Of a stretch of DNA of 64,000 nucleotides, positions 20,721-29,468 are shown piece by piece. A model generated the notes under the pieces. That model made no database searches. It was not told the DNA's origin and saw only the letters and a program-made list of their open reading frames with translations. The DNA is taken from NCBI RefSeq assembly GCF_000210295.1, contig NC_026742.1:310001-374000 (forward strand), written 5' to 3'. The translations under genes were made by a program, and so were the position numbers. Positions within the stretch are counted from its first letter, which is position 1. Every line of letters begins with the position of its first letter. The stretch comes from Trypanosoma brucei gambiense DAL972 (Eukaryota > Euglenozoa > Kinetoplastea > Trypanosomatida > Trypanosomatidae).

Positions 20721-22920
20721 GTGAACTCACTAGAGAGACATCAAAAGAATGTACAGCGTTATAGTGTTACAAAAAGGAGAAAAGAAGAAAAGAGAAGGGA
20801 AGAGAAACGAATCAGTGGCCGGAGCAAAGGAAGATCAAGTGCCGAGAAATAAAACGAATACAACGGTGTCCCTCGATGCGAACTCGTTGTGTGGGCACCC
20901 ACACAGCAGAGCAGAAAAAAAAATGTGGTTATTTTCTTTTTTCAACCTATGTTACACACCGGGAGACATCAGGCTGTGGATATACATGCACGTATATATA
21001 TATATATATAATTATATTTATTTATTTACGTAATAACGTACCTCTCTTTTCTCATTCCTAAACGGCCATTGGAGCTCCTCTGATCACCTCCAACTCCTCT
21101 TCACCTTCTTTTATTACCCCCACCCGAAGTGCTGCACGCACAGGCGTTTGAGAGTTTCCCCCATAATGACCCATAATGGAGTAATATACTCAGCATGGCA
21201 CGATCTGACCTTACCACTTCTTATCAAAACTCCATTTGTTTCCTCCTCCTTCCTTCCTTCCTTCCCTCATTCCTTCAGTCTACTTCCCCTCCTTTACCTC
21301 TTCTCTACTATCAGGAGGACGAAACAAACTCAATCCGCGCTTTCATCCTCTTCATACCAAACCTCTACACCCGTGTTCATCATTATTATCAATCCACCTC
21401 ATTAACCTTCCTTCTCTTCGCTCTGTTATTCAAATATATACGCACCACAACTATCAGATCCGCACACATACACATACACATACACACCTTCTTTTTTTTT
21501 CCTTCCTTCCTTCCTGTTATTCTCAACTTTACAGTCACATCGCTTTATTTTTGCCCACCTCTTCTTCCTTCCCACCACTTTCCCTGATTTATGTACCTCT
21601 TCCAGGTGCTCCTATCCATCAGAGGAATCTGAAATGTTTTTCCGGTGCATATCTTCTCTGGACTCGTAATATATTTTTGGTGGGCAAAAACATACGGAGT
21701 GAAGGGGGAAAAAAAAAAGTACCAAGAAGGGGAAAAAGGGGGGAAAAAGAAGTGAAAAAATCATTCAAATGATTTGCGTGTACATCCTCACCAGCCGCCA
21801 GGAGATAAAAATCACAAGAGGTGCCTTTCAGCAACGGCGCGTTAGAGCACTTCAAAAAAAAAAAAAAAGAGGAAACATGTGGAGTGGAGTGGAGTGGTGA
21901 ACAACCTGAAGAGGTTGGCCAAAGAAAGAAATTTGAGGAAAAAAAAGAAGAAGCAAAAGGAATTCTCCACACACACACACACAAAAAAAAAGAGAGGGAA
22001 GGTGATGGAGAAGAGGGGGGGAAAGAGTTTAAAAGAGGAAACCAAAGGTGTAAAACAACAAAGCGAAAAGACGGTAAAAAAAAAAAGGAAAGAGGGAGAA
22101 AACGGACAAAGAGCAAGGAGTAACAAGAAAGAAAAGAACAAAATAGAGCAAACGTGAGCTAACCCCATTTTTTTTGTCCTTTCACCACATAAAAGCAAAC
22201 TACAGATCAAAAAAATAAAAAAACACGTATGTCTGTCTCTCTCTCTCCCCCTCCCCCTAGTTTCCCCTTGTTTTCCTCTCCTTTCCTTCCCTCTTTTGTT
22301 TTTTCTATTTTTGGTCCCTCATATTTAAAAAAAAAAACAGAGGATTCTTAACAAACCCATAGCGCATGTCTGCATTTGCCGTCGTTTGCCCGTGAGCACA
22401 CGCATACACACACACACGCAAACATCTATTGTTGGCACTCTTCGTTCCGTTTTTTGTTTTCCACCTTTCACTTCCCGATGTTATTATTGTTGCTTTTTGA
22501 TTGCCCTCGTTTACTGTTGTTTTTTTTTTTGATATGGAGGTCTTCCTCATATATTCTAATGATATAATCGTAATATTGAATAAAAAGAAGGTCAGTTGAG
22601 CTAAAATCCCATTCACAAATCGTATGTGTGGTGGGCTGAAACGAGAGGGTGCAAGAAAAAAAAGAAACGATCACAAACACACACACACACACACGAGGAG
22701 AAAGGCACGGACTTGCACCGCACGTGCATATGTAAATATATATAAGCAGAGAGCAACAGATAAAAAAATTGTGGCATATGAACACAAAAAGGGAAAGAAG
22801 AAACATGAGCACATATTCGCTCGTATTAACTTCGCCTCCTCCCCCCTTACAAACATACACCCACTCGCGTGTCTCAATGCATAAGTAAGTAGCCGTAGAA
22901 CCACTAGAGACAGTGGGAGC
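20721..22920. other. Intergenic spacer, 2.2 kb
   Basis: From left to right: splice signals of the DUF789-like gene; an (AT)n-rich stretch at 20993-21025; a strongly pyrimidine-rich plus-strand block at 21060-21620 with TTCC repeats; a strongly purine-rich block at about 21690-22150; another pyrimidine block at 22215-22300; and (CA)n runs at 21967-21982 and 22676-22694. The right part is the 3' UTR of EB1. Apparent long frames (21619-22116, 21842-22210) are simple-sequence artefacts. Confidence 0.55.
20729..20810 (-). promoter_or_regulatory. Predicted trans-splice acceptor of the DUF789-like gene
   Basis: Plus-strand purines at about 20762-20808 form a long polypyrimidine tract on the coding strand. 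The first AG downstream is at 20730-20731, giving a predicted 5' UTR of about 9 nt before the ATG at 20720. Confidence 0.55.
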
Positions 22921-24531
22921 TTACTCTGCAGCGTACAATACATCCAACAATGCGGTCACCAATGTACGCGTCGTGCGGTCTGTGGATGACTCATCGACTA
23001 GAGGTAAAACAATAGCCTCTACCTGCCTCAACTTGTCGTAGTAAAACTGTCGCTCTCTAGTGGCTTTAAGCAATGCTGCAGCTGCCACCGCGGAGTCACC
23101 CTCGCTGCTGCTTTCCCCGCGGCTCCCTGAGCGTGACATTCCCGCTGACATGGAAGGTGTTGCCGCCGACACCGATTGCAGAAGCTTCCCTGACGCATTT
23201 TTCGACATCAGGGGTGATACTATCATCTCCACTGAAGCATGGGGGTCAACCGCACACCGTTCCCTCACATTTGAAGGATTCACCACACCGGAAAGGGAGT
23301 TTCTGCTCCTTACCGCGGTCCTCACAGGGGTAGTACCACCAGGTCGGCACGTGCGTTCGGAGATGTCGCCGCTACCACTAAGAACACCAGAACTGCTACC
23401 TGCATTATTAGTCTTAGGCGGTATCATCGGTTGGTCACGGCCCCTGCGCACAATGTTGGGCCCCACAGCCCCTGACTTGGTTGTTGTAGCTTCTCCCATC
23501 GGAGTCATATCCTTGTCATCGGTGGTGGATTCACTCGTCGATAACGGCGGTGTCTGCTTGTCCCCTACGGCTGCCGCTGCCTCGCCCGCAAACGCGGTAC
23601 GGGGGCGAAACCCACTTCCCTCTTTCCCTGGTAGTGAGTGGCGGGGATTCGAGCGGCCGCGCATCGTGGGGGACTGTTGCGTAGCTCCACGTGGACCGGT
23701 ACTGTTCGTGTCCAGAAGCCGCCGCGCCCCAGCAGGGGTTGTGACTCTTGACCTATCCACAGGGGTGGACGTCCGTCTGGATATGGGAGACTTCTTTATA
23801 CCATCCACTGGTGCAGTGTGAAGTGTGGAAGTGCTCACAGCAGCAGGACCTTGAATGACGGGAGGCTCAGTGGATGGCGTTAACTTCCCCGAGCAACACA
23901 CAGAAGTCGTTCGTGGAGATCCCCTCTTCAGCCCGGGGGCATCCCCGCGAGACGGTAACACTGCGCGGGAAGCTGCCGGTTTATCGTCGTTGGTGCCGAC
24001 AGAGGTGCTATGCTGGCTCTGCTCAGAGATCAGTGACGCATCCTCTGAAGCATCGCAGTGGCGATACCTTGGTTGCCGCTGATATCCCGTCTCACCACGG
24101 TACTCCTCCCGACCGTGCTGCGGCATAAGCACATCACCAAGGCCACGGAACCACTGCAAGAGCTGCAGGTTGGCCTGGAATGCACCTTTTATAAGCTTAT
24201 CCACATCGTCCACAAGCACCTCAGGGGGCGGAATGCCGTTCTTCTGTAGAGCATCAGCCATGAGCTTCAGGTTCGACACTGCTTCAAAGTCATGTCTTGC
24301 GGGTACCTTAGCTCTTGCTATAAGAGCTGGATGCACGAACGGAAGCATCTGCGGAAGCAACAGCACGTATGGCACACCATTGCCGCAGTGCTCCACTTTG
24401 CACAATCGAGGCACTTCATAGCCTGAGGCCGTCACGTGAGGCATAAGGTCATTAAGCCACGCAAGAAGCTCGGTACGCGTCCCACGTGATGGAACAATGT
24501 TCACCAGCCCATGGGTATTGCGATGGTCCAT
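22921..24531 (-). CDS. EB1: EB1 family microtubule plus-end-binding protein
   Basis: 536 residues from the first ATG at 24531; the frame is open a little further but only via TTG. Residues 15-125 form an N-terminal calponin-homology domain of the EB1 type: 'RTELLAWLNDLM' at the start, 'NGVPYVLLLPQMLP' in the middle, 'FEAVSNLKLMADALQKNGI' and finally 'KLIKGAFQANLQLLQWF', the typical EB1 ending. Residues 150-470 are a long Ser/Thr/Pro/Arg-rich linker, longer than in animal or yeast EB1. The C-terminal EB-homology motif is present at about 490-505 ('ERQFYYDKLRQVEAIV'), where dimerisation and CAP-Gly/SxIP partner binding occur in known EB1 proteins. The terminal Glu-Glu-Tyr is absent (the chain ends AAE). 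Known role of the family: tracking growing microtubule ends and recruiting partners; here inferred by homology. Confidence 0.92.
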   Translation of the reverse strand: MDHRNTHGLVNIVPSRGTRTELLAWLNDLMPHVTASGYEVPRLCKVEHCGNGVPYVLLLPQMLPFVHPALIARAKVPARHDFEAVSNLKLMADALQKNGIPPPEVLVDDVDKLIKGAFQANLQLLQWFRGLGDVLMPQHGREEYRGETGYQRQPRYRHCDASEDASLISEQSQHSTSVGTNDDKPAASRAVLPSRGDAPGLKRGSPRTTSVCCSGKLTPSTEPPVIQGPAAVSTSTLHTAPVDGIKKSPISRRTSTPVDRSRVTTPAGARRLLDTNSTGPRGATQQSPTMRGRSNPRHSLPGKEGSGFRPRTAFAGEAAAAVGDKQTPPLSTSESTTDDKDMTPMGEATTTKSGAVGPNIVRRGRDQPMIPPKTNNAGSSSGVLSGSGDISERTCRPGGTTPVRTAVRSRNSLSGVVNPSNVRERCAVDPHASVEMIVSPLMSKNASGKLLQSVSAATPSMSAGMSRSGSRGESSSEGDSAVAAAALLKATRERQFYYDKLRQVEAIVLPLVDESSTDRTTRTLVTALLDVLYAAE

Positions 24532-24712
24532 CGGTAACGATAATAACGGGGACGGTGGTACCAACGGTTGCAGTTCTTTGGTCTTACTGCCTACTTCACC
24601 AAACTATATAAAACTTTATATTTCTCACAATCCTCTTTTTTTATTATCGTATATGTGGCCCATGTAAAATAAAAACGGAAAAAGAGAGGCTGCAGATGCG
24701 AGACCCCACCGC

Positions 24713-24919
24713 CTACAACATTTCGTGTGGAGAGGTACGAAGATGTGACTGACACACCCCTTGGTTAAGGACATACAATTTAAGGGCATTAAGGGAATTG
24801 CCCTCCGCCGCCAGACTCGCAACATGTTGCGTGAACATATCCAGCATATAAGAATATGCATATCCATTGTTGTCAGCGCTCCCGGTTGCGGCCCTCCCCA
24901 TCGTACCATCTCCCATCAT
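24713..24919 (-). CDS. Possible small protein of 68 residues
   Basis: An ATG-initiated frame of 68 codons between EB1 and the C2H2 gene. It encodes a Gly/Ser/Asn-rich start and then an amphipathic helical stretch ('SYMLDMFTQHVASLAAEGN', 'SLNALKLYVLNQGV') with a composition more like a real protein than the surrounding spacer. Against it: the stop lies only about 20 nt from the polypyrimidine tract probably used by EB1, leaving little room for a separate 3' end. I recognise no family. It could be a real small gene or part of the zinc-finger gene's 3' UTR. Confidence 0.3.
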   Translation of the reverse strand: MMGDGTMGRAATGSADNNGYAYSYMLDMFTQHVASLAAEGNSLNALKLYVLNQGVCQSHLRTSPHEML

Positions 24920-25242
24920 TTTAGGAAAATGGCACTCAAAACATTTAGTAACGCGGCATCAACAACAAGTGCACGTTCCCCACCTTCTTCCCCCCTACCC
25001 CAACATTACATTCCTCGAGTCACGTCGGAGTATGCGAGGCCACAAAACGCTACTTTTCTAAATTCGACAGGTTGTATCACTCCACAGCCACACTGGACCA
25101 AATTTGCCCTCGCTCTTCACAGCGTACTGTGTGCAATGGCACGTGCCTAGAAAGAGCAATCACGAAAAACTGTGGTTGTTAAAAGACTCACGATGTCAAT
25201 CACCATTTCGGTTTAATTTCCCCACTCAGTCAGACAACTCGC

Positions 25243-25269
25243 TTATATATATATATATATATATATATA
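25243..25269. repeat. (TA)n microsatellite
   Basis: About 13 uninterrupted TA units in the 3' region of the zinc-finger gene. Confidence 0.9.
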
Positions 25270-25452
25270 ACCAATATATCAGTGTCGGCCTTTCTAACGA
25301 CCACCACCGTCCATTCCTTAACACACACACACACCCTCACGCAAGGACGCGCTAGGAACAGAATGATAGGATGTAAACAAGTTTCCTTTGGTTGACCACG
25401 AGGTAACTACTCGATGGACGAAACTACGCACGATGAATATTACCGGTAACAT

Positions 25453-26481
25453 CTAGCGGGGTGCCAATATACCGAGGCGCACAGTGGTACAATCCTCGGA
25501 GGGAACAAGCTCACAGGGATGACGCCGGGCTACGTGTTTTAGCCAACGCTGCCGAGAGAGGAAGGTCGCCATGCAATCATCATACGGACATGTAAACGTA
25601 ACGTTCTCTCCATACGAGTGCAGACCAGCCTCCGCTGCCGAAATATTTAGCACTTCAGCCGAGTTAACATTCTGCTGGGCAGCAAAACTCTGAGCCACAC
25701 CTGCACAGCGCCTTGAAACTATCAAGCGACTGCGCTTAGTTCCCTTGCGCAACGGGGACCCCTCGTCAGCGTCGCCACAAAGGTCAACAGAGAATACATC
25801 GTCATCGATACCACAGTCGCCAAAAACATCATCGCGGAATGGACAATAGCACCTTAGATGCCGCTTCAACTGACGACGGTTGGCAAGTTCCTGTTCACAG
25901 TTTGGGCAAACGAAAAATGTATCAGCGGGACCAACGACAAACTCAGTGGGAGGAGGAGCGCATGTGTTAACCTTAACTTGTGTGTTGTCTCGGTCGGACC
26001 AACTAAGTACACGAGGTGGGTTAGGCCTGGAAGAGCAGTGACGCTCATGCCTGGTCCGCTTCCCCTTACAGGAAAATCCAACGTTGCAAAAACGACAGTT
26101 TATTCCCTCATCAGAAGTGGTGGATGAAGCATTCGGTGCCCCTTCATTGCAATCTAAAGCTGCAGTTGACTGCCGAGGAGCGCTACCGGAAGATGCAGCC
26201 ACCGGTGGCACTACTACCTCAGGATGGAGGGTCCGAATATGTCTCTTCATGTTTGTGTTGGTTGTGAAGCCAACTAAGCACACGTAGCACTTGTACGGCC
26301 TCTCCTTCGTATGAGTGAGGAGATGTCGGCGGAAATGCGTCCCACCGCTGCTGTCCGGGCTGCGCCTCGTGGTGTAACAGCAGTACGGACAGCGCATAAT
26401 CAAGTTCCTGAGACGCCGCCGCTTCCCAGAAACCGTCCGAGTGGGAACCTCCACTGCACCGCTGCAGCCTTCGTTATCCAT
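25453..26481 (-). CDS. C2H2 zinc-finger protein
   Basis: 342 residues with up to five C2H2-type fingers: (1) Cys31, Cys34, His53, His57; (2) Cys65, Cys68, His81, His86; (3) Cys129, Cys132, His145, His148; (4) Cys192, Cys195, His208 with Cys211 or Cys213 in place of the last His; (5) Cys298, Cys303, His316, His321. Fingers 1 and 2 are joined by a TKERPYK linker, close to the classical TGEKPY linker of DNA-binding arrays; the others are spaced irregularly. Basic patches precede finger 1 ('SGKRRRLRN') and lie near 245-258 ('RKGTKRSRL'), possible nuclear localisation signals. Likely nucleic-acid binding, target unknown. Tandem C2H2 proteins of this classical type are uncommon in trypanosomes compared with CCCH proteins. 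Confidence 0.9.
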   Translation of the reverse strand: MDNEGCSGAVEVPTRTVSGKRRRLRNLIMRCPYCCYTTRRSPDSSGGTHFRRHLLTHTKERPYKCYVCLVGFTTNTNMKRHIRTLHPEVVVPPVAASSGSAPRQSTAALDCNEGAPNASSTTSDEGINCRFCNVGFSCKGKRTRHERHCSSRPNPPRVLSWSDRDNTQVKVNTCAPPPTEFVVGPADTFFVCPNCEQELANRRQLKRHLRCYCPFRDDVFGDCGIDDDVFSVDLCGDADEGSPLRKGTKRSRLIVSRRCAGVAQSFAAQQNVNSAEVLNISAAEAGLHSYGENVTFTCPYDDCMATFLSRQRWLKHVARRHPCELVPSEDCTTVRLGILAPR

Positions 26482-27246
26482 GTAGACTCCCAGCTAATTT
26501 CCACTTGACACCCAGCTGGAAGGCAGAAAAGTGGGAGGGTACTCTGAGCAGAAGCAAAGATTTAAGGTGGACGTTGAAGGATGAAAAAAAAAATACTTAC
26601 TTACCCGCGCTGAAAGGGGTAACGGCAACGTCACAAATTGTAGTTAGACATTTGGTACAGATACACAAGAAATGTAAGACATGAAGATACACATCAAAGA
26701 AAAAAGAGAACTGGCAAAACAAGAGCGGTGTCGGACACATTTAAGGCAGCCCCAACATCATATGTCATTTGGCTCTCAGTCTACCGCTGCAGCCGATAAT
26801 TACATAAAAGAGAGATACCTTAGGAAGGAACGTTTTATTTCGTCCCACACTATCGGGGGCTCATACCACACTGTCGCCACACCACCTCAATGGGAAACAG
26901 CGTCCAGCGCACAACGACACCAATTCAACACTGAGGTATTACGATATTCAAGAAAAATTCAATAAAATATCCAGACAGTCAACATTATTTATGGTTTTTT
27001 AATGATGGAAGGGAGTGACCATCGTTAAGGAAAAAGATGACCGTCAATCCTACACACAAATAATCAAGTAATTATACATCGAAGCAGACAGTCGCAAATC
27101 ATACATCAAGTAAAACTCTCGTTTTTTTTCTCTGCGACGATGTACTTCGACAAGATAAATATGTCCATCAAAACTTCCTTCATTCCATGACTCTCCTCAG
27201 AACAGGACTCGGAACATGTCCACAAGCGTTTTTATCACTATTAAAC
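26482..27246. other. Intergenic spacer
   Basis: 5' region of the zinc-finger gene and 3' UTR of the membrane-protein gene on the right. Moderately A/T-rich with no repeats and no convincing coding frame. Confidence 0.55.
26516..26550 (-). promoter_or_regulatory. Predicted trans-splice acceptor of the C2H2 gene
   Basis: On the coding strand a pyrimidine tract (complement of about 26518-26540) ends directly in an AG at 26516-26517, predicting a 5' UTR of 34 nt before the ATG at 26481. Confidence 0.5.
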
Positions 27247-27894
27247 TTAAATAGCAACCATGACACCTCTTTCGTGACGCAGTAGAGCCAGCTTATCATC
27301 CAATATCTGAGCAAATCCCAATAAAGAAGGCTTCACCCCTGCGATGCGGTGGACAGGAACCAATCCAAAGAAACAGTTGTCACGCAGCGCCCTTTCAGCG
27401 ACACCAACCTGAAACTTTCTGCAGAAATATCGGTATTCCTTCTGTGTTCCAGCTTCGATTTTAATTACTTCCCTCCATACTTCGCCGTAATTAAACGCAT
27501 CCGGTGGCACGTGTAACGGAATTGTCCTTAAAATATTATTTATCTCTCTCCTTCTTTTTTCCAAACCATCATGGCCGTCGCCCGATGGTGCAAGCGGATA
27601 GTTGAAATAGCGCCAAACCAACAAAGCGGTGCGTTCGTGAGGAATGTGCGGACCGCCACCTTCTTCCGCGCCTGCGTTTCCATGCAAATGAGGGAACGGA
27701 ACCTCCATAAGAACTGCGTTGGGGCAGAATTTACGAAGCCACTCATTAACGTCAAAACGAGAGCCTTCCCTGTAGCAACACAAAACAGCGCCGCTTTCAC
27801 CAACAAAGAGCAAAATACAACGCTTCCACCATAAAAGGCGATAAACAAATACAGTACAACGAACAACATCATAAGAAAACACACAGAAACCCAT
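27247..27894 (-). CDS. Small membrane protein of unknown function
   Basis: 215 residues from the first ATG at 27894 (the upstream continuation of the frame opens with TTG). The N-terminus is hydrophobic with aromatic and cysteine residues, about residues 2-40 ('MGFCVFSYDVV', 'VFVYRLLWWKRCILLFV'), consistent with one or two membrane segments or a signal anchor. The rest, about 45-215, looks like a soluble mixed alpha/beta domain with conserved-looking stretches ('TALLVWRYFNYPLAP', 'EYRYFCRKFQVGVAERAL', 'GVKPSLLGFAQILDDKLALL'). I recognise no family. It lies immediately downstream, in the direction of transcription, of the surface-protein array; its last part (27895-28050) is A/T-rich spacer not shared with the array. 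Function cannot be assigned. Confidence 0.7.
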   Translation of the reverse strand: MGFCVFSYDVVRCTVFVYRLLWWKRCILLFVGESGAVLCCYREGSRFDVNEWLRKFCPNAVLMEVPFPHLHGNAGAEEGGGPHIPHERTALLVWRYFNYPLAPSGDGHDGLEKRRREINNILRTIPLHVPPDAFNYGEVWREVIKIEAGTQKEYRYFCRKFQVGVAERALRDNCFFGLVPVHRIAGVKPSLLGFAQILDDKLALLRHERGVMVAI

Positions 27895-29468
27895 GATAAG
27901 GCACAAAAACAAAAACAACAATTTATATGTACAGTTAAACTAAAATAATATGCTTATAAGCAAAAACGACTACTACAATTAAACAAAAAAAAAAAAGAAA
28001 AAAAATAACAAATATATAAAACAAAAACAACACACAATACATAAAAAATATGGCTCAACACCCCATTCACACTTCATATGGAATTTATGAACACCACTAA
28101 TGATACATTCATGACAGTTAATAGTTGGAAATAGAAAATGCAATGGCATATGACTTATACTCAGTGCATTGATAATTCCAATAACTCTACATTTCATACA
28201 GCACCTCATACCACTCCTTCAAATGAATACAAACATCTCCCATGTTCGGGTTAAAATGTAACGCAATACGCTAAGGGGAGTTACCCTTATTTGAGGGACT
28301 AATAATATCATCACACCATCATATTACTGAAATGCAACTACTTTTTTGTACAAAACATCCTCAACGACAAAACGAATCATATAGTGTAACATTATTGTTA
28401 GTCAGTACACACATACCCAACACACAAGTAACAACATAAATATATTCTTTCCTTTTGTCTAACACACTAATAATAAAAAAAATGAGAAATAATCAATTTT
28501 ACAAGCGAACATATATATATACATATATACATATACATATTTATTTATATACAGGTAATGAAGGGATTGGCACAGTAACCCTCAACATAATAACACAGCA
28601 ACACGAAGGTAACATCGTATCGCCATATTCCCTTATAATCAATATTAACAAAAACATATTAGAAAACAAACACATGGAAGCCGTAACACCTGCCTGATTT
28701 ATCCAAATACAACATATCAACACATAATACGCTACGTCTGCACGATATATACATATACATATACTCGAACAAAAAAATTGACACTTCACATAACTAATGA
28801 TATACGAATCATCACTTACCGTCCGTATCATGTTACAGAAAAAGAAAAGGTTATTAACCAAAAAATAAAAAGAAAGGATATATAAAGTGATTAGAAAGCT
28901 GACAATATTGAGTATATGCACAAGAAGGATCTACACACTTCACAATAATGCACAACATAAACACATACACAACGCATATAAGCATACAGCTAAGGGGGAA
29001 AAACATATAAGGATACAAACTGCATATAATTAGAGAAAGGTAGCAGAGAGAAAGCCTTAACACATAACTCAAGTATATTATATATGAAAGTTCAGCAGGT
29101 AAGTATTATTAATGAGAGAATAAGAAATGGAAGTGTATAAAGCAGTACAAGGTAATATATATTCAAAATTAATGGAAATGAAACCAAATACTACTCATTA
29201 AGTAGTTTAACAATTTTCAAAATAAATAGTTGATTATTTCAAGAGAGTAACTGTAGTTGCTCCATGCAAACAGAAACATTTCACAAAGATTATAAAAACA
29301 TTAAATACAAAAATATTACGGTACAAAGAAAGGTGCTTAAAGACATCGCAAAGAAATACAGTAGCAGAAAAAGACAATGTGACAATAGGGAAACATGACA
29401 CACAACAGCACATCACTGCACACACCTCCATAAATTCCCATGCACATCATTAAACAAAAAGTATACAC
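27895..29468. other. 3' flank of array copy A and junction with the single-copy region
   Basis: 27895-28049 is A-rich spacer containing the probable splice signals of the 215-residue gene. From about 28050 the sequence is the common array 3' flank: a stem-loop at 28272-28289, a TATA/TACATA/TTTA microsatellite at about 28508-28553, a second TACATA tract at 28746-28764, then A/T-rich sequence up to the stop codon. The 126-, 72- and 65-codon frames seen here recur in the other flanks only because the DNA is near identical. Confidence 0.75.
28272..28289 (-). promoter_or_regulatory. Stem-loop repeated in every 3' flank of the array
   Basis: On the coding strand UAAGGG and CCCUUA enclose a 6-nt loop (perfect 6-bp stem). 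The same element is at 31310-31327, 34255-34272, 37289-37306, 40414-40431, 41563-41580 and 46349-46366. All share the loop UAAUUC except this leftmost copy, which has UAACUC with the stem intact. It lies about 1.0-1.2 kb past the stop, within the probable 3' UTR. A role in mRNA stability is possible, since trypanosome surface-protein mRNAs are often controlled by 3' UTR stem-loops, but unproven. Confidence 0.4.

Larger units (their letters stand above)
24532..25452. other. Intergenic spacer around a doubtful small ORF
   Basis: Apart from the 24713-24919 ORF it contains a purine-rich plus-strand run at 24668-24692, a likely polypyrimidine tract for EB1 splicing, and a (TA)n microsatellite near 25243-25269. 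It also holds the 3' UTR of the zinc-finger gene. Confidence 0.5.

Noticed and set aside
21619..22210. Minus-strand frames of 165 and 122 codons in the spacer right of the DUF789-like gene
   Set aside because: Translated polypyrimidine sequence, mostly Phe/Ser/Leu/Pro; no conserved-protein features.
7689..25269. (TA)n tracts as origins or centromere-like sequence
   Set aside because: Each is only 24-40 bp and isolated in a spacer; such microsatellites are common between trypanosome genes and there is no larger A/T-rich repeat array.
28541..28921. 126-146-codon minus-strand frame present in every array 3' flank, plus 72- and 65-codon frames
   Set aside because: It recurs only because the flanks are near identical DNA. 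The composition is Ile/Cys/Tyr/Phe-rich as expected from A/T-rich UTR, it overlaps a microsatellite and its end point changes with microsatellite length.
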